A stretch of DNA of 64,000 bases from Aquibacillus rhizosphaerae (GCF_030282825.1 NZ_JASTZU010000012.1:124001-188000), one strand, 5' to 3'; positions 1 to 14,970 are shown, counted from the stretch's first letter. Notes: generated by a model from the letters alone, not told the origin. Program-made: numbers and translations.

Positions 1-1373
<1,373 letters not shown>

Positions 1374-1385
1374 GTTTTACCAGAC

Positions 1386-1425
1386 TAAAAAACTCCTCTA
1401 TAATTGTATAGAGGAGTTTTTTTCT
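1386..1425 (+). terminator. Terminator of ldh
   Basis: The arms AACTCCTCTATA and TATAGAGGAGTT enclose a four-base loop and are followed by a run of T. Confidence 0.9.
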
Positions 1426-1467
1426 TTAATAATAAAAAAAGGATATTGGTAACAGGAGGCTTAGATA

Positions 1468-1698
1468 ATGAAGCAAGTCATTTTATATACGAAAAAAAAT
1501 TGCCCTTTATGTGAAGAGGCAAAACAACTGCTATTAATGTTACAAAAAGATTCAGTCTTTGTATTAAATGAAGTTGATATATATGAAGATGATAACTTAC
1601 TTGAGAAGTATCAATTAATGATTCCGGTTGTAGAAGTTGATGGTATAGAGGTTGATTATGGGCAAATAAACATGGAACAACTGTTACAATATATATAA
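1468..1698 (+). CDS. Glutaredoxin-like thiol-disulfide protein
   Basis: A 76-residue thioredoxin-fold protein with the redox motif C-P-L-C near residue 12 in the expected position after the first beta strand (QVILYTKKNCPLC). A later I-P-V-V carries the cis-proline typical of glutaredoxins. It probably reduces disulfides or mixed disulfides in the cytoplasm; the partner is not apparent. The start is fixed by AGGAGG at 1454-1459. It lies between ldh and cggR, a position often held by a glutaredoxin-family gene in Bacillaceae. It is short for a full glutaredoxin but complete for the DUF836/glutaredoxin 2-like group. Confidence 0.8.
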   Translation: MKQVILYTKKNCPLCEEAKQLLLMLQKDSVFVLNEVDIYEDDNLLEKYQLMIPVVEVDGIEVDYGQINMEQLLQYI

Positions 1699-1822
1699 GG
1701 TACCTTCTATATTTTAGACAGATAATAGCTTATACTTCCATTGTCAAGCATATAGTGAGTAAATTAACACTGAAAAGGGAATAGTGTTAACAAAACCTTA
1801 ACAAAAAATATGTAGAAATTAG

Positions 1823-1851
1823 TTGTGGTAAATACAGGCATCTGATACAAT
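1823..1851 (+). promoter_or_regulatory. Sigma-A promoter of the cggR-gapA operon
   Basis: TTGTGG, a 17-base spacer and TACAAT. It sits about 30 bases upstream of the CggR operator, so bound repressor would block elongation just after initiation. Confidence 0.75.
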
Positions 1852-1881
1852 AATTAATGGAAAAGGTTTTTTTGCCGCTTG

Positions 1882-1918
1882 CGGGACATTATATGACTAG
1901 CAGGGACGCAATTATCCC
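1882..1918 (+). promoter_or_regulatory. CggR operator (tandem half-sites)
   Basis: CGGGAC-N6-TGACT, a four-base gap, then GGGAC-N6-ATCCC. This follows the Bacillus subtilis CggR operator pattern of CGGGAC-N6-TGTCC repeated twice. It lies between the promoter and cggR. Fructose-1,6-bisphosphate is the known inducer in the family. Confidence 0.85.
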
Positions 1919-1945
1919 AGGAGATTATATAAAAGGAGTTTACTC

Positions 1946-4016
<2,071 letters not shown>

Positions 4017-4058
4017 GTAGAACTTGAATAGAAATTAGTAATATTAGGGAAATGTAAG

Positions 4059-4088
4059 TGGGAGGGGGATCAATCCTCCTCCCATTTT
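4059..4088 (+). terminator. Stem-loop between gapA and pgk
   Basis: An 11-bp stem (left arm begins TGGGAGG) with one G-T wobble and a TCAA loop, followed by TTTT. It may act as a partial terminator or mRNA-stabilising hairpin that raises gapA over downstream genes, as known for the B. subtilis gapA operon. Confidence 0.65.
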
Positions 4089-4118
4089 GCATTAAACTAT
4101 GTGCTCCTTTGGTTTTTC

Positions 4119-4147
4119 TTGTATAGTTTCTCGGGTGGAAATATACA
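4119..4147 (+). promoter_or_regulatory. Possible internal promoter for pgk-tpiA-gpmI-eno
   Basis: TTGTAT, a 17-base spacer and TATACA, 45 bases before pgk. An internal, CggR-independent promoter at this position is known in B. subtilis; here it is inferred from sequence only. Confidence 0.55.
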
Positions 4148-4191
4148 TAAAAGAAACATAAAATTAGGGATAAATACTAGGAGGCCGCAAA

Positions 4192-5373
4192 ATGAATAAA
4201 AAAACAATTCGTGATTTAGCAGTTAATGGAAAGAAAGTATTTTGTCGTGTAGATTTCAACGTGCCAATGTCAGGTGGAGAAGTAACAGATGATACAAGAA
4301 TTAAAGCAGCTCTACCTACGATTCAATATCTTGTAGACCAAGGAGCGCGTGTTATTCTTTCCAGTCACTTAGGTCGTCCAAATGGTGAAGTTGTCGATGA
4401 GCTAAGACTAGATCCTGTTGCAAAACGTTTAAGCGATTTACTTAATAAGACTGTTACAAAGACAGATGAAGTTTTTGGTCCGGAAGTGGATAAAGCATTA
4501 GCAGATTTAAATGACGGGGACGTATTATTAATAGAAAACGTTCGCTTTAATCCAGGTGAAACTAAAAATGATCCTGAATTAGCAAAAGAATTTGCTAAGA
4601 TGGCTGATTTCTATGTGAATGATGCATTTGGTGCCGCACACCGTGCGCATGCTTCAACTGCTGGTGTTGCAGAACACTTGCCTTCTGCTGCTGGTCTTCT
4701 GTTAGAGAAAGAGCTTGAAGTATTAGGAAAAGCACTTTCTAATCCAGAGCGTCCATTCACTGCTATCATTGGTGGAGCAAAAGTAAAAGATAAGATTGGT
4801 GTTATTGATAATCTATTAGACAAAGTTGATAATCTGATTATTGGTGGTGGTCTAGCTTATACATTTATTAAAGCCCAAGGTCATGAGATTGGAAAGTCTC
4901 TTCTAGAAGAAGATAAAATTGATTTAGCAAAAGAATTCATGCAAAAAGCTAAAGACAAAGGTGTTAACATGGTATTACCAGTTGATGCAATTGTTGCAGA
5001 TGACTTTTCTAATGATGCAAATACACAAGTTGTAGCTATCGATAGCATTCCAGCTGATTGGGAAGCGTTGGATATTGGACCTAAAACACTAGAAAAATAC
5101 GCTTCAATCGTAAAAGATTCAAAGCTTATTATCTGGAACGGACCAATGGGTGTATTTGAGATAGAGGCGTTTGCTAAAGGTACAACAGGAGTAGCAAAAG
5201 CACTTGCTGAAACAGAAGGGTATACGGTTATTGGTGGAGGAGACTCTGCAGCTGCTGTTGAGAAATTCAATTTCGCTGACAAGATGGACCACATTTCTAC
5301 TGGTGGTGGAGCTTCTTTAGAGTTTATGGAAGGTAAAGTACTACCAGGTGTTAATGTATTAAGTGATAAATAA
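4192..5373 (+). CDS. pgk: Phosphoglycerate kinase
   Basis: Transfers phosphate from 1,3-bisphosphoglycerate to ADP, giving ATP and 3-phosphoglycerate. The N-terminal signature [11 protein letters not shown] and the substrate arginine/histidine segment SSHLGRP are present. The nucleotide side has [12 protein letters not shown] and the C-terminal GGGDSAAAV loop. Length is 393 aa, essentially the family standard. AGGAGG lies seven to eight bases before the ATG. tpiA follows directly. Confidence 0.97.
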   Translation: MNKKTIRDLAVNGKKVFCRVDFNVPMSGGEVTDDTRIKAALPTIQYLVDQGARVILSSHLGRPNGEVVDELRLDPVAKRLSDLLNKTVTKTDEVFGPEVDKALADLNDGDVLLIENVRFNPGETKNDPELAKEFAKMADFYVNDAFGAAHRAHASTAGVAEHLPSAAGLLLEKELEVLGKALSNPERPFTAIIGGAKVKDKIGVIDNLLDKVDNLIIGGGLAYTFIKAQGHEIGKSLLEEDKIDLAKEFMQKAKDKGVNMVLPVDAIVADDFSNDANTQVVAIDSIPADWEALDIGPKTLEKYASIVKDSKLIIWNGPMGVFEIEAFAKGTTGVAKALAETEGYTVIGGGDSAAAVEKFNFADKMDHISTGGGASLEFMEGKVLPGVNVLSDK

Positions 5374-5391
5374 TTGAGGAGAGGTGTTAAC

Positions 5392-6150
5392 ATGAGAAAA
5401 AAAGTAATCGCGGGTAATTGGAAGATGAACAAGGTACTTTCAGAAGCAGAGAAATTTGTTGCAACTACGAAAGACAACATCCCTACGAGTGATAAAGTAG
5501 AATCTGTTATTTGCGCACCATTCCCATATTTAGCTGCATTGGTCGAAAGAGCTAAGGGTTCTGATGTGAAGATTGCTGCTCAAAACATGCACTATGAGGC
5601 GAACGGGGCATTTACAGGCGAAGTTAGTCCAGTGATGTTGAAAGACATTGGGGTTACTTATGTTGTAATTGGTCACTCGGAACGACGTGAATTGTTCGCA
5701 GAAACAGACGAAACAGTTAACAAAAAAGTTCATGCAGCATTCAATAATGCTTTAACACCAATCATTTGTGTTGGCGAAACACTTGAACAACGGGAAAGTA
5801 ATGAGACGATGTCAGTAGTTGAGTTACAAGTGAAAAAAGCGTTAGAAGGTCTAAGTGATGCACAAGTACACGAAGTAATTATTGCTTATGAACCAATTTG
5901 GGCGATTGGAACTGGTAAAACTGCTTCAACAGAACAAGCAAATGAAGTTTGCACACATATTCGTGGTATTGTAAGTGAATTTGTTTCTTCTGATGCTGCT
6001 GAAGCTGTTCGAATTCAATATGGTGGAAGTGTAAAACCTGCCAACGTTGATGAATTATTATCTCAGTCAGACATTGATGGAGCATTAGTTGGAGGAGCTA
6101 GTCTTGAAGCTGATTCGTTCTTAAAATTAGTGGAGGCTGGTGCAAAATGA
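5392..6150 (+). CDS. tpiA: Triosephosphate isomerase
   Basis: Interconverts dihydroxyacetone phosphate and glyceraldehyde-3-phosphate. The N-terminal AGNWKMNK holds the catalytic lysine, VIGHSERRE the electrophilic histidine, and [15 protein letters not shown] the catalytic glutamate plus flexible loop 6. The C-terminal YGGSVKP and GGASLE bind phosphate. A TTG at 5374 also opens this frame, but it lies before the GAGGAGAGG ribosome site, so ATG 5392 is used (252 aa, standard). The end overlaps gpmI by four bases (ATGA), indicating translational coupling. Confidence 0.97.
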   Translation: MRKKVIAGNWKMNKVLSEAEKFVATTKDNIPTSDKVESVICAPFPYLAALVERAKGSDVKIAAQNMHYEANGAFTGEVSPVMLKDIGVTYVVIGHSERRELFAETDETVNKKVHAAFNNALTPIICVGETLEQRESNETMSVVELQVKKALEGLSDAQVHEVIIAYEPIWAIGTGKTASTEQANEVCTHIRGIVSEFVSSDAAEAVRIQYGGSVKPANVDELLSQSDIDGALVGGASLEADSFLKLVEAGAK

Positions 6151-7685
6151 GTCAGGATAAATTAGCTGCACTCATTATTCTTGATGGTTACGCCATTCGT
6201 GATGAGGTAGTAGGTAATGCTGTTAAGCAGGCAAACACACCTAATTTTGATCGTTTTTGGAATCAATATCCACATAATCAATTGCAAGCAAGTGGCGAAG
6301 CTGTTGGTTTACCAGACGGTCAAATGGGTAATTCAGAAGTAGGGCACTTAAATATTGGTGCTGGAAGAGTTGTCTATCAAAGCTTAACAAGGGTAAACTT
6401 ATCCATTCGTGAAGGTGACTTCTTTGAGAATAAAGTATTGGTAAATGCAGTAAATCAAGCGAAGGATAATAATAAAGCTCTACATGTATTTGGTTTATTA
6501 TCTGATGGTGGCGTCCATAGCCATATCGAGCACTTGTATGCAGTATTAAAATTAGCTGCTAGTCGAGATTTGAAGAAGGTTTATGTTCACGGATTTCTAG
6601 ATGGACGTGACGTTGGACAAAAATCAGCTAAAAAGTATATTAAAGCTGTCCAAGAGGTAATGGATGAGTATGGTGTAGGAGAAATTGCGACACTATCAGG
6701 TAGATATTACTCCATGGACAGAGATAAACGTTGGGACAGAGTAAAGAAAGCATATGACGCTATGGTTTACGGCCAAGGTCCGACTTACAAGGATCCTATG
6801 GCGCTAGTAGATGATTCATATGAGAATGGTATCTATGATGAGTTTGTTCTCCCTTCCGTTATGACTGATGAGCAAGGACAACCAATCGCTACAATTGAAG
6901 ATGAAGATTCATTAATTTTTTATAACTTTAGACCAGATCGTGCGATTCAAATTTCTCGTACATTTGCTAATGAGGATTTCCGCGATTTTGACCGTGGGGA
7001 TAAAGTTCCAAAAAACCTACACTTTGTTGGCTTGACTAACTTCAGTGAAACGGTTGATGGATTTGTTGCATACGAACCAGTTAATTTAGATAATACTGTA
7101 GGTGAAGTATTAGCACAAAATAACTTAAATCAATTACGTATTGCCGAAACAGAAAAGTATCCACATGTCACATTTTTCATGAGTGGCGGTAGAGAAAAAG
7201 AATTTCCAGGTGAAAAGCGAATCCTAATTGATTCACCTAAAGTAGCAACGTATGATCTTCAGCCAGAAATGAGTGCTTATGAAGTAACAGATGCATTATT
7301 GAAGGAACTTGATGAAGGTAATCAAAATGCTATCCTTTTAAATTTTGCTAACCCGGATATGGTTGGTCACTCCGGAATGTTAGAACCAACAATTAAAGCA
7401 ATTGAAGTTGTTGATGAATGCCTTGGTAAAATTGTTGATAAAATAATTGAAAAAGGCGGGCATGCTATTATTACGGCTGATCACGGTAACTCTGATGAAG
7501 TAGTTTCTGTTGATGGAACACCGATGACTGCCCATACAACAAATCCTGTACCAGTAATTGTAACGAAAAAAGATATCGAGTTACGCGATGGTGGTATTCT
7601 TGGTGATTTATCACCAACATTGTTAGAATTATTACAGGTAGATCAACCAAAAGAAATGACAGGAAAATCATTAATTAAAAAATAA
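6147..7685 (+). CDS. gpmI: 2,3-bisphosphoglycerate-independent phosphoglycerate mutase
   Basis: Converts 3-phosphoglycerate to 2-phosphoglycerate using two Mn2+ ions, an alkaline-phosphatase-fold enzyme. The phosphoserine nucleophile is in [16 protein letters not shown]. Metal ligands are visible in [24 protein letters not shown] and ITADHGNSD. Length is 512 aa, usual for the family. The manganese requirement makes this enzyme a pH-sensitive control point in sporulating bacilli, which is family knowledge and not seen here. Coupled to tpiA through ATGA. Confidence 0.97.
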   Translation: MSQDKLAALIILDGYAIRDEVVGNAVKQANTPNFDRFWNQYPHNQLQASGEAVGLPDGQMGNSEVGHLNIGAGRVVYQSLTRVNLSIREGDFFENKVLVNAVNQAKDNNKALHVFGLLSDGGVHSHIEHLYAVLKLAASRDLKKVYVHGFLDGRDVGQKSAKKYIKAVQEVMDEYGVGEIATLSGRYYSMDRDKRWDRVKKAYDAMVYGQGPTYKDPMALVDDSYENGIYDEFVLPSVMTDEQGQPIATIEDEDSLIFYNFRPDRAIQISRTFANEDFRDFDRGDKVPKNLHFVGLTNFSETVDGFVAYEPVNLDNTVGEVLAQNNLNQLRIAETEKYPHVTFFMSGGREKEFPGEKRILIDSPKVATYDLQPEMSAYEVTDALLKELDEGNQNAILLNFANPDMVGHSGMLEPTIKAIEVVDECLGKIVDKIIEKGGHAIITADHGNSDEVVSVDGTPMTAHTTNPVPVIVTKKDIELRDGGILGDLSPTLLELLQVDQPKEMTGKSLIKK

Positions 7686-7711
7686 TTTAGTTTATAAAAG
7701 GAGAGTATTAA

Positions 7712-9001
<1,290 letters not shown>

Positions 9002-9011
9002 TTTATTTTAT

Positions 9012-9051
9012 AAATACCCTTGCCATGTTACAATGGCGAGGGTATTTTTTG
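9012..9051 (+). terminator. Terminator of the glycolytic operon
   Basis: A 15-bp stem (left arm AAATACCCTTGCCAT) with one G-T wobble, followed by a T run. Confidence 0.92.
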
Positions 9052-9096
9052 TGAGCTGTTTTCTAAAGTTTGTTGCTGGATACTTGATGTAAAGTT

Positions 9097-9416
9097 TGCA
9101 CTAACTATTCTTAACTTTTATGCAGTGATAACTGAGTGGTAAAACTCCGTTCCGGCAGAATACTACGCTATCCACGGGCACGGCTTCAGCTAACTCAGAA
9201 GAAGATCACTTCTGAGTGGATCTTCAGCTCGCGCTATTCCCGTAGGAGTCTACGCATTCTTCCTTCACTAGTAATGATTTTCTAATTATAGTAAGATAAA
9301 ACCCTGTAAAATCATTATATGGACTTTTTCTCTAATTTATAGAAAGCGAGTGTTTTTCCGTAGCGCAAGATCACCATTCAACTAGGAAAAAGTCCACAAA
9401 AGTTAAACTTAGTGCA
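9097..9416. repeat. MITE-like or dispersed inverted-repeat element
   Basis: The ends are imperfect inverted repeats: TGCACTAAC...TTAACTTTT at 9097-9119 against AAAAGTTAAACTTAGTGCA at 9398-9416. Inside are a nine-bp hairpin (ACTCAGAAG at 9193, CTTCTGAGT at 9209) and a second pair (TGGACTTTTTC at 9320, GGAAAAAGTCCA at 9385). The GC-richer core around 9150-9260 (CCACGGGCACGGCTTCAGC and CCCGTAGGAGTCTACGC) resembles a dispersed repeat I recall from Bacillaceae intergenic regions. No transposase is visible. Confidence 0.6.
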
Positions 9417-9535
9417 TACTCAATATAAAGTTTGAACATAAAAACAATTAATTAGCCTTTGTGTAAAAGGCTCCATGTCATAGTCCAAGCGTAATAAAAT
9501 CTAGCTAATAGAAAACACTAATATTGAAAAAATAT

Positions 9536-9564
9536 TTGACAAGGTAGATTATATTAGGTAATAT
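9536..9564 (+). promoter_or_regulatory. Sigma-A promoter of the iron-siderophore operon
   Basis: A consensus TTGACA, 17-base spacer and TAATAT, directly followed by a Fur box. Confidence 0.85.
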
Positions 9565-9573
9565 TACACATGT

Positions 9574-9592
9574 GATAATGATAATCTTTATC
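9574..9592 (+). promoter_or_regulatory. Fur box
   Basis: GATAATGATAATCTTTATC differs at one position from the consensus 19-mer GATAATGATAATCATTATC. It sits just downstream of the -10, where bound Fur-Fe would block initiation. Confidence 0.93.
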
Positions 9593-9662
9593 AATTAGTG
9601 TTGGTATTCTATTTAATTAGCTGCCATTAAAAATAAAACATACATACAAGGGGTGGACAAAA

Positions 9663-10697
9663 ATGAAAAAAGCAATTTTATTTTTAATTATCGGTCTGTT
9701 GGCAAGTGTAGTATTGGTAGCTTGTGGTAACGACGATACAGGAAATGAAACAACAGATGGAGAAACAGAAAATAATGGTGAAACAAATACGGAAGAAACA
9801 GAAGAAACAACGGAAGAAACAAGTGCTGTAACTGTTACAGATGCTTATGGAGAACAAACATTTGAAACAACACCAGAACGTGTAGTAGTGCTTGAATGGA
9901 CTTACGCAGAGGATGTACTTGCTTTAGGTATCCAACCAGTTGGAATGGCTGATATTGAAAACTACCATAATTGGGTAAATATTGAGCCAGAGGTTGGGGA
10001 AGATGTACAAGATGTTGGTACGAGACAAGAACCTAATTTAGAAGCGATTGCTGAATTGAATCCAGATGTTATTATCACTGCTGGCTATCGTCACGAAGCA
10101 ATTATGGATAGTTTAACAGCTATCGCTCCAACACTAGCATTTAACCCTTATCCTGCTGAAGGTGAAGGGAATCAATACGAGGAAATGACTACGACTTTTA
10201 ATGAAATTGCTAAATTGTTCGGAAAAGAAGATCAAGCAGAACAGATTTTAAGTGATTTAGATACATCTTTTACTAGTATTGAAGAAGAAATCGAAGCTGC
10301 AGGTATCGAAAATAAATCATTTGTATTATCACAAGCATATAGCTCTGATAACAATCCTGTGATAAGATTATTTAAAGACAACGCGATGGCAACAACAATT
10401 ATGGAAAAAATCGGTCTAGAAAATGCCTATGAATCAGAAGGATTCCAAGTGTACGGCTTTGATGAAGCAAGTGTTGAAGTATTACAAAATTTCCAAGATG
10501 CACATTTCTTTTATATTGTTCAAGACGAAGACAATGTATTTTCAAACCAGTTAGCTGGAAACCCAGCATGGGAAAACCTTGGTTTTGTTCAGGAAGAAAG
10601 AACATACCAACTACCAGGAGATACGTGGACATTTGGTGGACCACTTTCTGCACAAGTTTTTGCAGAACAAATAAAAGAAGCATTAATACAAGAGTAG
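9663..10697 (+). CDS. Iron-siderophore ABC transporter substrate-binding lipoprotein
   Basis: Captures ferric siderophore outside the membrane and delivers it to the permease. The signal peptide ends in the lipobox VLVAC (Cys about residue 21), followed by a Thr/Glu-rich linker to about residue 55. The rest is a helical-backbone class III binding fold of the FhuD/FecB type (TPERVVVLEWTYAEDVLALGIQPVGM). Length is 344 aa. It has the Fur promoter directly upstream and is co-transcribed with the permease 9 bases downstream. The exact siderophore cannot be read; similarity is to the YfmC (ferric citrate) and FhuD-like groups. No ATPase gene follows. Confidence 0.88.
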   Translation: MKKAILFLIIGLLASVVLVACGNDDTGNETTDGETENNGETNTEETEETTEETSAVTVTDAYGEQTFETTPERVVVLEWTYAEDVLALGIQPVGMADIENYHNWVNIEPEVGEDVQDVGTRQEPNLEAIAELNPDVIITAGYRHEAIMDSLTAIAPTLAFNPYPAEGEGNQYEEMTTTFNEIAKLFGKEDQAEQILSDLDTSFTSIEEEIEAAGIENKSFVLSQAYSSDNNPVIRLFKDNAMATTIMEKIGLENAYESEGFQVYGFDEASVEVLQNFQDAHFFYIVQDEDNVFSNQLAGNPAWENLGFVQEERTYQLPGDTWTFGGPLSAQVFAEQIKEALIQE

Positions 10698-10706
10698 TGA
10701 TAATTA

Positions 10707-12746
10707 ATGACTAGTTTACTTACAAACAATTGGATTAAAACGGTTCTTACCTTTGTGGGAGGAACCGTCCTTTTGTTTTTTTTATTGTTTATACATATTA
10801 ATCAAGGAAGTGTGAATCTCTCACCAACCGTCGTGTTACAAGCAATATTTGCACCACAAGATATATTGGAGCACCACACCGTTCGATATTTGCGATTACC
10901 AAGAGCAGTGATTGGTATTTTAGCAGGTGGAGCACTAGCGGTCTCAGGTGTAATTTTACAGACGATTACAAAAAATCCACTATCATCTTCTAGTACGTTA
11001 GGCATTCATTCGGGGTCTTACTTTGCTGTTGTTTTCGCAACGATTTTTATACCCGCTTCTCTTCAATTGAATGGTTTATTTGTAGCATTTGTCGGTGGTG
11101 TACTTACTGCCACACTTGTCTATGGCTTGGCAGGTAGTGCAACAGCCAATCCTGTAAGAATGGTTTTAGCCGGTATGGTTGTTACAATCATGTTTTCATC
11201 GTTTACCTCATTACTACAGATTTTTTATGAAAATGAAACAGCAGGTTTATTTTTATGGGGCTCAGGCACCCTTGTACAAAATAATTGGGACGGTGTTACC
11301 TTTTCATCACCTTTTATTTTATCAGGAGTTTTAGTAGCTTTGTTGTTAGCAAAGCAATTAGATATCTTTCGTTTAGGGGAAGATGTTGCCTCGTCATTAG
11401 GTCAAAATGTATCGCGACTTCGTATTATTTCATTATTAGTCGCTGTATTTTTAACAGCAGTAACGGTTAGTGTTGTTGGTCCAATCGGTTTTGTTGGATT
11501 AATTGCGCCACATTTAATTAAATTACTAGGCTATCAAAATCATTATTTGTTGATAATAGGTTCTTTTATATGGGGAGCAAATGTATTGCTAGGGGCCGAT
11601 GTACTTGCACGAATTGTGGACCCATCTTTCTCAGAATTACCGGTTGGTGCGATTACTGCATTCATTGGTGCACCATGGTTGATTTGGCTCGTATTAAGAA
11701 AACAAAACAGGCAATATGGTGAAAAAGGTAGTGCTATGCTTGCAGGCCGATTAAAATTACCAATGTCATCAAGTTATGTTATTAGTATTTTATCGGTTGG
11801 ATTAGTCCTATTGATTGTAATAGGTGCATCTACAGGTAACTCAGGGATCCAAATTAGATCTAGTATGGTCGCGATGTTTGGTGGTTCTAATGACTTTATA
11901 AGGGATATGATATTAACTATTCGAATGCCTAGATTATTTGTAGCAGGATTTAGTGGTGCCTTACTCGCGATAAGTGGTTATATCTTTCAAGGAGTATTGC
12001 GAAATCCATTAGCTGATCCATCTATCATTGGAATTACATCTGGTGCAGGTGTTGGCGCCTTAATGGTACTCTATATTTCTGGCCTGTCAGCAGTATTTGT
12101 CCCACTTGGCGCGTTTGTTGGAGCGATTGTGGCATTCTTAGTTGTCATGGGGTTGTCCTATCGTGCTAATTTCCAACCTACATTATTAGCATTATTAGGC
12201 ATAGGTATTTCTGCATTTGGATCGGCAATTATACAAATACTTGTTGTTCAAGCTGACATGTCTGTAGCATCAGCGCTAACATGGTTATCAGGTACGACAT
12301 ATGCAAAAAGCTGGAACGAGTTATTCTCCTACTTATTATGGCCGATGGTTATTGTAGTACCTATTTTATATTTTCAAATTAGAAACATCGATACACTTTC
12401 ATTAGGTGACGATACTGCAAAAGGCTTAGGCATGAACGTTATGAATACTAGGTTCTTGATGGCATTATTAGCATCTTTACTAGCGGCAGCTAGTGTTGCT
12501 GCAGTTGGTACAATAGGTTTTGTAGGACTAATTGCACCACACGTAGCGAGGATGTTTCTTGGACCGGGTCATAAACATTTACTACCCACTACAGCTTTGT
12601 TAGGAGCCGTATTTTTAGTAATTGCTGACATTCTTAGTAGAACATTAATTGTGCCTAAAGAAATCCCATCAGGTATCATTGTGGCCTTGATAGGTGCACC
12701 GTACTTTTTATATATTATGTATAGATCAAACCAAATAAAAAAATGA
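10707..12746 (+). CDS. Fused double FecCD-family siderophore permease
   Basis: Two complete FecCD permease units in one chain of 679 aa, the FhuB arrangement. The first unit covers about residues 1-335 and the second about 345-679. Each has the family blocks: GG.LAVSG...QTITKNPL and GALLAISGYIFQGVLRNPLADP near the start, and VGPIGFVGLIAPH and VGTIGFVGLIAPH near the end (the ATPase-contact loop). About 18-20 membrane helices are expected. The nearest Gram-positive relatives have two separate genes (YfmD/YfmE type), so the fusion is a noteworthy variant. The ribosome site is weak, suggesting coupling to the lipoprotein gene. Confidence 0.9.
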   Translation: MTSLLTNNWIKTVLTFVGGTVLLFFLLFIHINQGSVNLSPTVVLQAIFAPQDILEHHTVRYLRLPRAVIGILAGGALAVSGVILQTITKNPLSSSSTLGIHSGSYFAVVFATIFIPASLQLNGLFVAFVGGVLTATLVYGLAGSATANPVRMVLAGMVVTIMFSSFTSLLQIFYENETAGLFLWGSGTLVQNNWDGVTFSSPFILSGVLVALLLAKQLDIFRLGEDVASSLGQNVSRLRIISLLVAVFLTAVTVSVVGPIGFVGLIAPHLIKLLGYQNHYLLIIGSFIWGANVLLGADVLARIVDPSFSELPVGAITAFIGAPWLIWLVLRKQNRQYGEKGSAMLAGRLKLPMSSSYVISILSVGLVLLIVIGASTGNSGIQIRSSMVAMFGGSNDFIRDMILTIRMPRLFVAGFSGALLAISGYIFQGVLRNPLADPSIIGITSGAGVGALMVLYISGLSAVFVPLGAFVGAIVAFLVVMGLSYRANFQPTLLALLGIGISAFGSAIIQILVVQADMSVASALTWLSGTTYAKSWNELFSYLLWPMVIVVPILYFQIRNIDTLSLGDDTAKGLGMNVMNTRFLMALLASLLAAASVAAVGTIGFVGLIAPHVARMFLGPGHKHLLPTTALLGAVFLVIADILSRTLIVPKEIPSGIIVALIGAPYFLYIMYRSNQIKK

Positions 12747-12798
12747 TTTAAACAAATAACTAATAACAATTAAGTCAAATAAGACAGTACAATTAATT

Positions 12799-12828
12799 GC
12801 GCCGCATTTTGCGGTGCTTTTTGTTTTA
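12799..12828 (+). terminator. Terminator of the siderophore operon
   Basis: The arms GCGCCGCA and TGCGGTGC (one G-T pair) are followed by TTTTTGTTTT. Confidence 0.85.
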
Positions 12829-12920
12829 AAAATAAATTAGAGGGGTTAGTTTTGAAAATAAGCTAACAGGTGTGATTATTTTCAAAAGGGAAATTCGTAC
12901 GAAATATAAACTTAAAAAGT

Positions 12921-12950
12921 AAAAAACCCTCACTATCGCAGTGAGGGTTA
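12921..12950 (-). terminator. Terminator of fruKA-ptsHI
   Basis: A nine-bp stem (ACCCTCACT/AGTGAGGGT) reads into TTTTTT on the minus strand, directly after ptsI. Confidence 0.92.
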
Positions 12951-12954
12951 ACTA

Positions 12955-14670
12955 TTATTGATTTGTTTTTTCTCTTACAAACTTTTCAACTTCATCTGCT
13001 GTACTCATAGATAGGAGTTGGTCTTTGTAAGAAGCTAAGTCTTGTTTAGAAAGATCTCTAATTTGTGTACGTGCAGGTAGGATGGAAGTAGCACTCATAC
13101 TAAATTCGTCTAGACCAAGACCTAAAAGAATTGGGATAGCAATCGAGTCGCCAGCCATTTCTCCACACATACCAGCCCATTTACCTTCTGCGTGAGCTGC
13201 TTCGATAACATTATGAACCAGGTTTAGTATTGCTGGATGATAAGGTTGATATAGGTAGGAAACACGCTCATTCATACGATCAGCAGCCATAGTGTACTGA
13301 ATTAAGTCATTTGTACCAATACTGAAGAAGTCTACTTCTTTAGCAAATTGGCGTGCAATGACAGCTGTTGATGGTATCTCAACCATGATTCCAACTTCGA
13401 TATCATCAGATACGTTAATACCTTCATTTTTAAGGTTGTCTTTTTCTTCTAAAAGAAGAGCTTTTGCTTGACGGAATTCATCTAACGTAGCAATCATAGG
13501 GAACATAATCTTTAAATTGCCATATGTACTCGCACGTAGTAATGCACGTAGTTGAGTACGGAAGATGTCATCACGTTCCAAACATAATCGAATAGCACGG
13601 AAACCTAAAAATGGATTCATTTCCTCTGGAAGCTTCAAATAACTTAGTTCTTTGTCTCCACCTATATCCAGTGTACGAACAACAACAGGTTTGTTACCCA
13701 TTTGCTCTAAGACAGATTTATAAGCATCGAATTGTTCTTCCTCTGTTGGAAGTTCGCTCTTACCCATGTATAAAAACTCCGTACGGTAAAGGCCAACACC
13801 TTCACCACCATTGTTCAATACACCAATAACATCTTCAGGAGTACCAATGTTCGCTACTAATTCAACGTGCACATCATCAGCAGATACCGTTGGCTCATCT
13901 TTAAGTTTAGCCCATACTTGTTTTTGTTTTTCAAAATCTTCTTGTTTCTTTTTGTAACTAGCAATTTCATCTTCACTTGGATTTAAAATTACTTGGCCGT
14001 CAATTCCATCGACAATAATAAGATCATCTTTCTTAACGTCTTTTGTAACTGTTTTTGTACCTACGACTGCAGGTATTTCAAGTGATCTTGCCATGATGGC
14101 AGAGTGGGATGTACGTCCACCGATATTTGTAGTAAACCCTTTAACAAATTGCTTGTTTAACTGAGCCGTATCAGATGGAGTAAGATCTTCCGCAATCACA
14201 ACTACTTCTTCATCAATGAGAGCAGGATCTGGGAATGTAACTCCAAGTAAATGTGCCATTACTCGTTTGGTAACATCTTGAATGTCAGCTGCTCTTTCTC
14301 TCATGTACTCGTTGTCCATTGCTTTAAACATGTCGATAAACATATTTGCTGTTTCTTCAAGCGCAGTCTCTGCATTAACAGCATCTGTCTTGATTTTATC
14401 CTGAATCGGATTGATCATTTCTGGATCACTTAGAACTAGTAAGTGTGCAGAAAAAATCTCAGCATGTTCATCACCAAGCGTTTTTCGTGCATTTTCTTTA
14501 ATCTTTTCAAGCTCTTGTTTAGAAATATCTAACGCTTGGTGCAGGCGTTCAACTTCTGATTCTGGATTATCTATTTTCTTTTTTTCAAAAGAAAGGTCGG
14601 GACTTGCCAAAATGTACGCTTTAGCAATGGCAATCCCGCTTGATGCTGCTATTCCATTAATGTTACTCAT
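12955..14670 (-). CDS. ptsI: PTS enzyme I (phosphoenolpyruvate-protein phosphotransferase)
   Basis: First energy-coupling protein of the sugar PTS: takes phosphate from PEP and passes it to HPr. The phospho-histidine is H189 in [13 protein letters not shown]. The N-terminal HPr-binding helical domain, swivelling phospho-His domain and C-terminal PEP-binding barrel follow in order. In the barrel [10 protein letters not shown] and [13 protein letters not shown] are the PEP and Mg2+ signatures, and the catalytic cysteine is in [11 protein letters not shown]. Length is 571 aa, standard. Preceded by GAGAG and six bases from ptsH. Confidence 0.97.
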   Translation of the reverse strand: MSNINGIAASSGIAIAKAYILASPDLSFEKKKIDNPESEVERLHQALDISKQELEKIKENARKTLGDEHAEIFSAHLLVLSDPEMINPIQDKIKTDAVNAETALEETANMFIDMFKAMDNEYMRERAADIQDVTKRVMAHLLGVTFPDPALIDEEVVVIAEDLTPSDTAQLNKQFVKGFTTNIGGRTSHSAIMARSLEIPAVVGTKTVTKDVKKDDLIIVDGIDGQVILNPSEDEIASYKKKQEDFEKQKQVWAKLKDEPTVSADDVHVELVANIGTPEDVIGVLNNGGEGVGLYRTEFLYMGKSELPTEEEQFDAYKSVLEQMGNKPVVVRTLDIGGDKELSYLKLPEEMNPFLGFRAIRLCLERDDIFRTQLRALLRASTYGNLKIMFPMIATLDEFRQAKALLLEEKDNLKNEGINVSDDIEVGIMVEIPSTAVIARQFAKEVDFFSIGTNDLIQYTMAADRMNERVSYLYQPYHPAILNLVHNVIEAAHAEGKWAGMCGEMAGDSIAIPILLGLGLDEFSMSATSILPARTQIRDLSKQDLASYKDQLLSMSTADEVEKFVREKTNQ

Positions 14671-14676
14671 TAATAA

Positions 14677-14946
14677 TTACTCTCCTAGTTCTTCTTTTTT
14701 AATTACATCAACAATCGCATCTATTGCTTCTTGCTCGTCAGATCCATCAGCTGTAATCTTAATTTCAGAATCTTTAGGAATTCCAAGAGACATAACACCC
14801 ATAATTGATTTAAGATTTACTGACTTACCGTTATACTCTAATGTAACGTCTGATGCGAAACTACCTGCTTTATTTACTAGTACTGTTGCTGGTCGTGCGT
14901 GAACACCTGTTGCATCAGTAATTTTCATTGTTTTTTCTACTGCCAT
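14677..14946 (-). CDS. ptsH: Phosphocarrier protein HPr
   Basis: Carries phosphate from enzyme I to the sugar-specific EIIA domains and, phosphorylated on serine, is the CcpA co-repressor. The catalytic histidine is in [10 protein letters not shown] (residue 16). The HPr-kinase serine is in [12 protein letters not shown] (residue 47). Having both identifies HPr and not Crh, which lacks the histidine. The frame is open 16 codons further upstream, but AGGAGG lies just before this ATG, so 89 aa is chosen. Followed by ptsI. Confidence 0.96.
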   Translation of the reverse strand: MAVEKTMKITDATGVHARPATVLVNKAGSFASDVTLEYNGKSVNLKSIMGVMSLGIPKDSEIKITADGSDEQEAIDAIVDVIKKEELGE

Positions 14947-14970
14947 TTTAAAAAACCTCCTAATATAATA

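Noticed and set aside
4881-5480. Minus-strand open frame of 199 codons opposite pgk and tpiA
   Set aside because: It is the mirror of two essential, codon-biased genes, has no ribosome site and no family resemblance.
14411-14902. Plus-strand open frame of 163 codons across ptsI and ptsH
   Set aside because: Antisense to two conserved PTS genes and crossing their junction.
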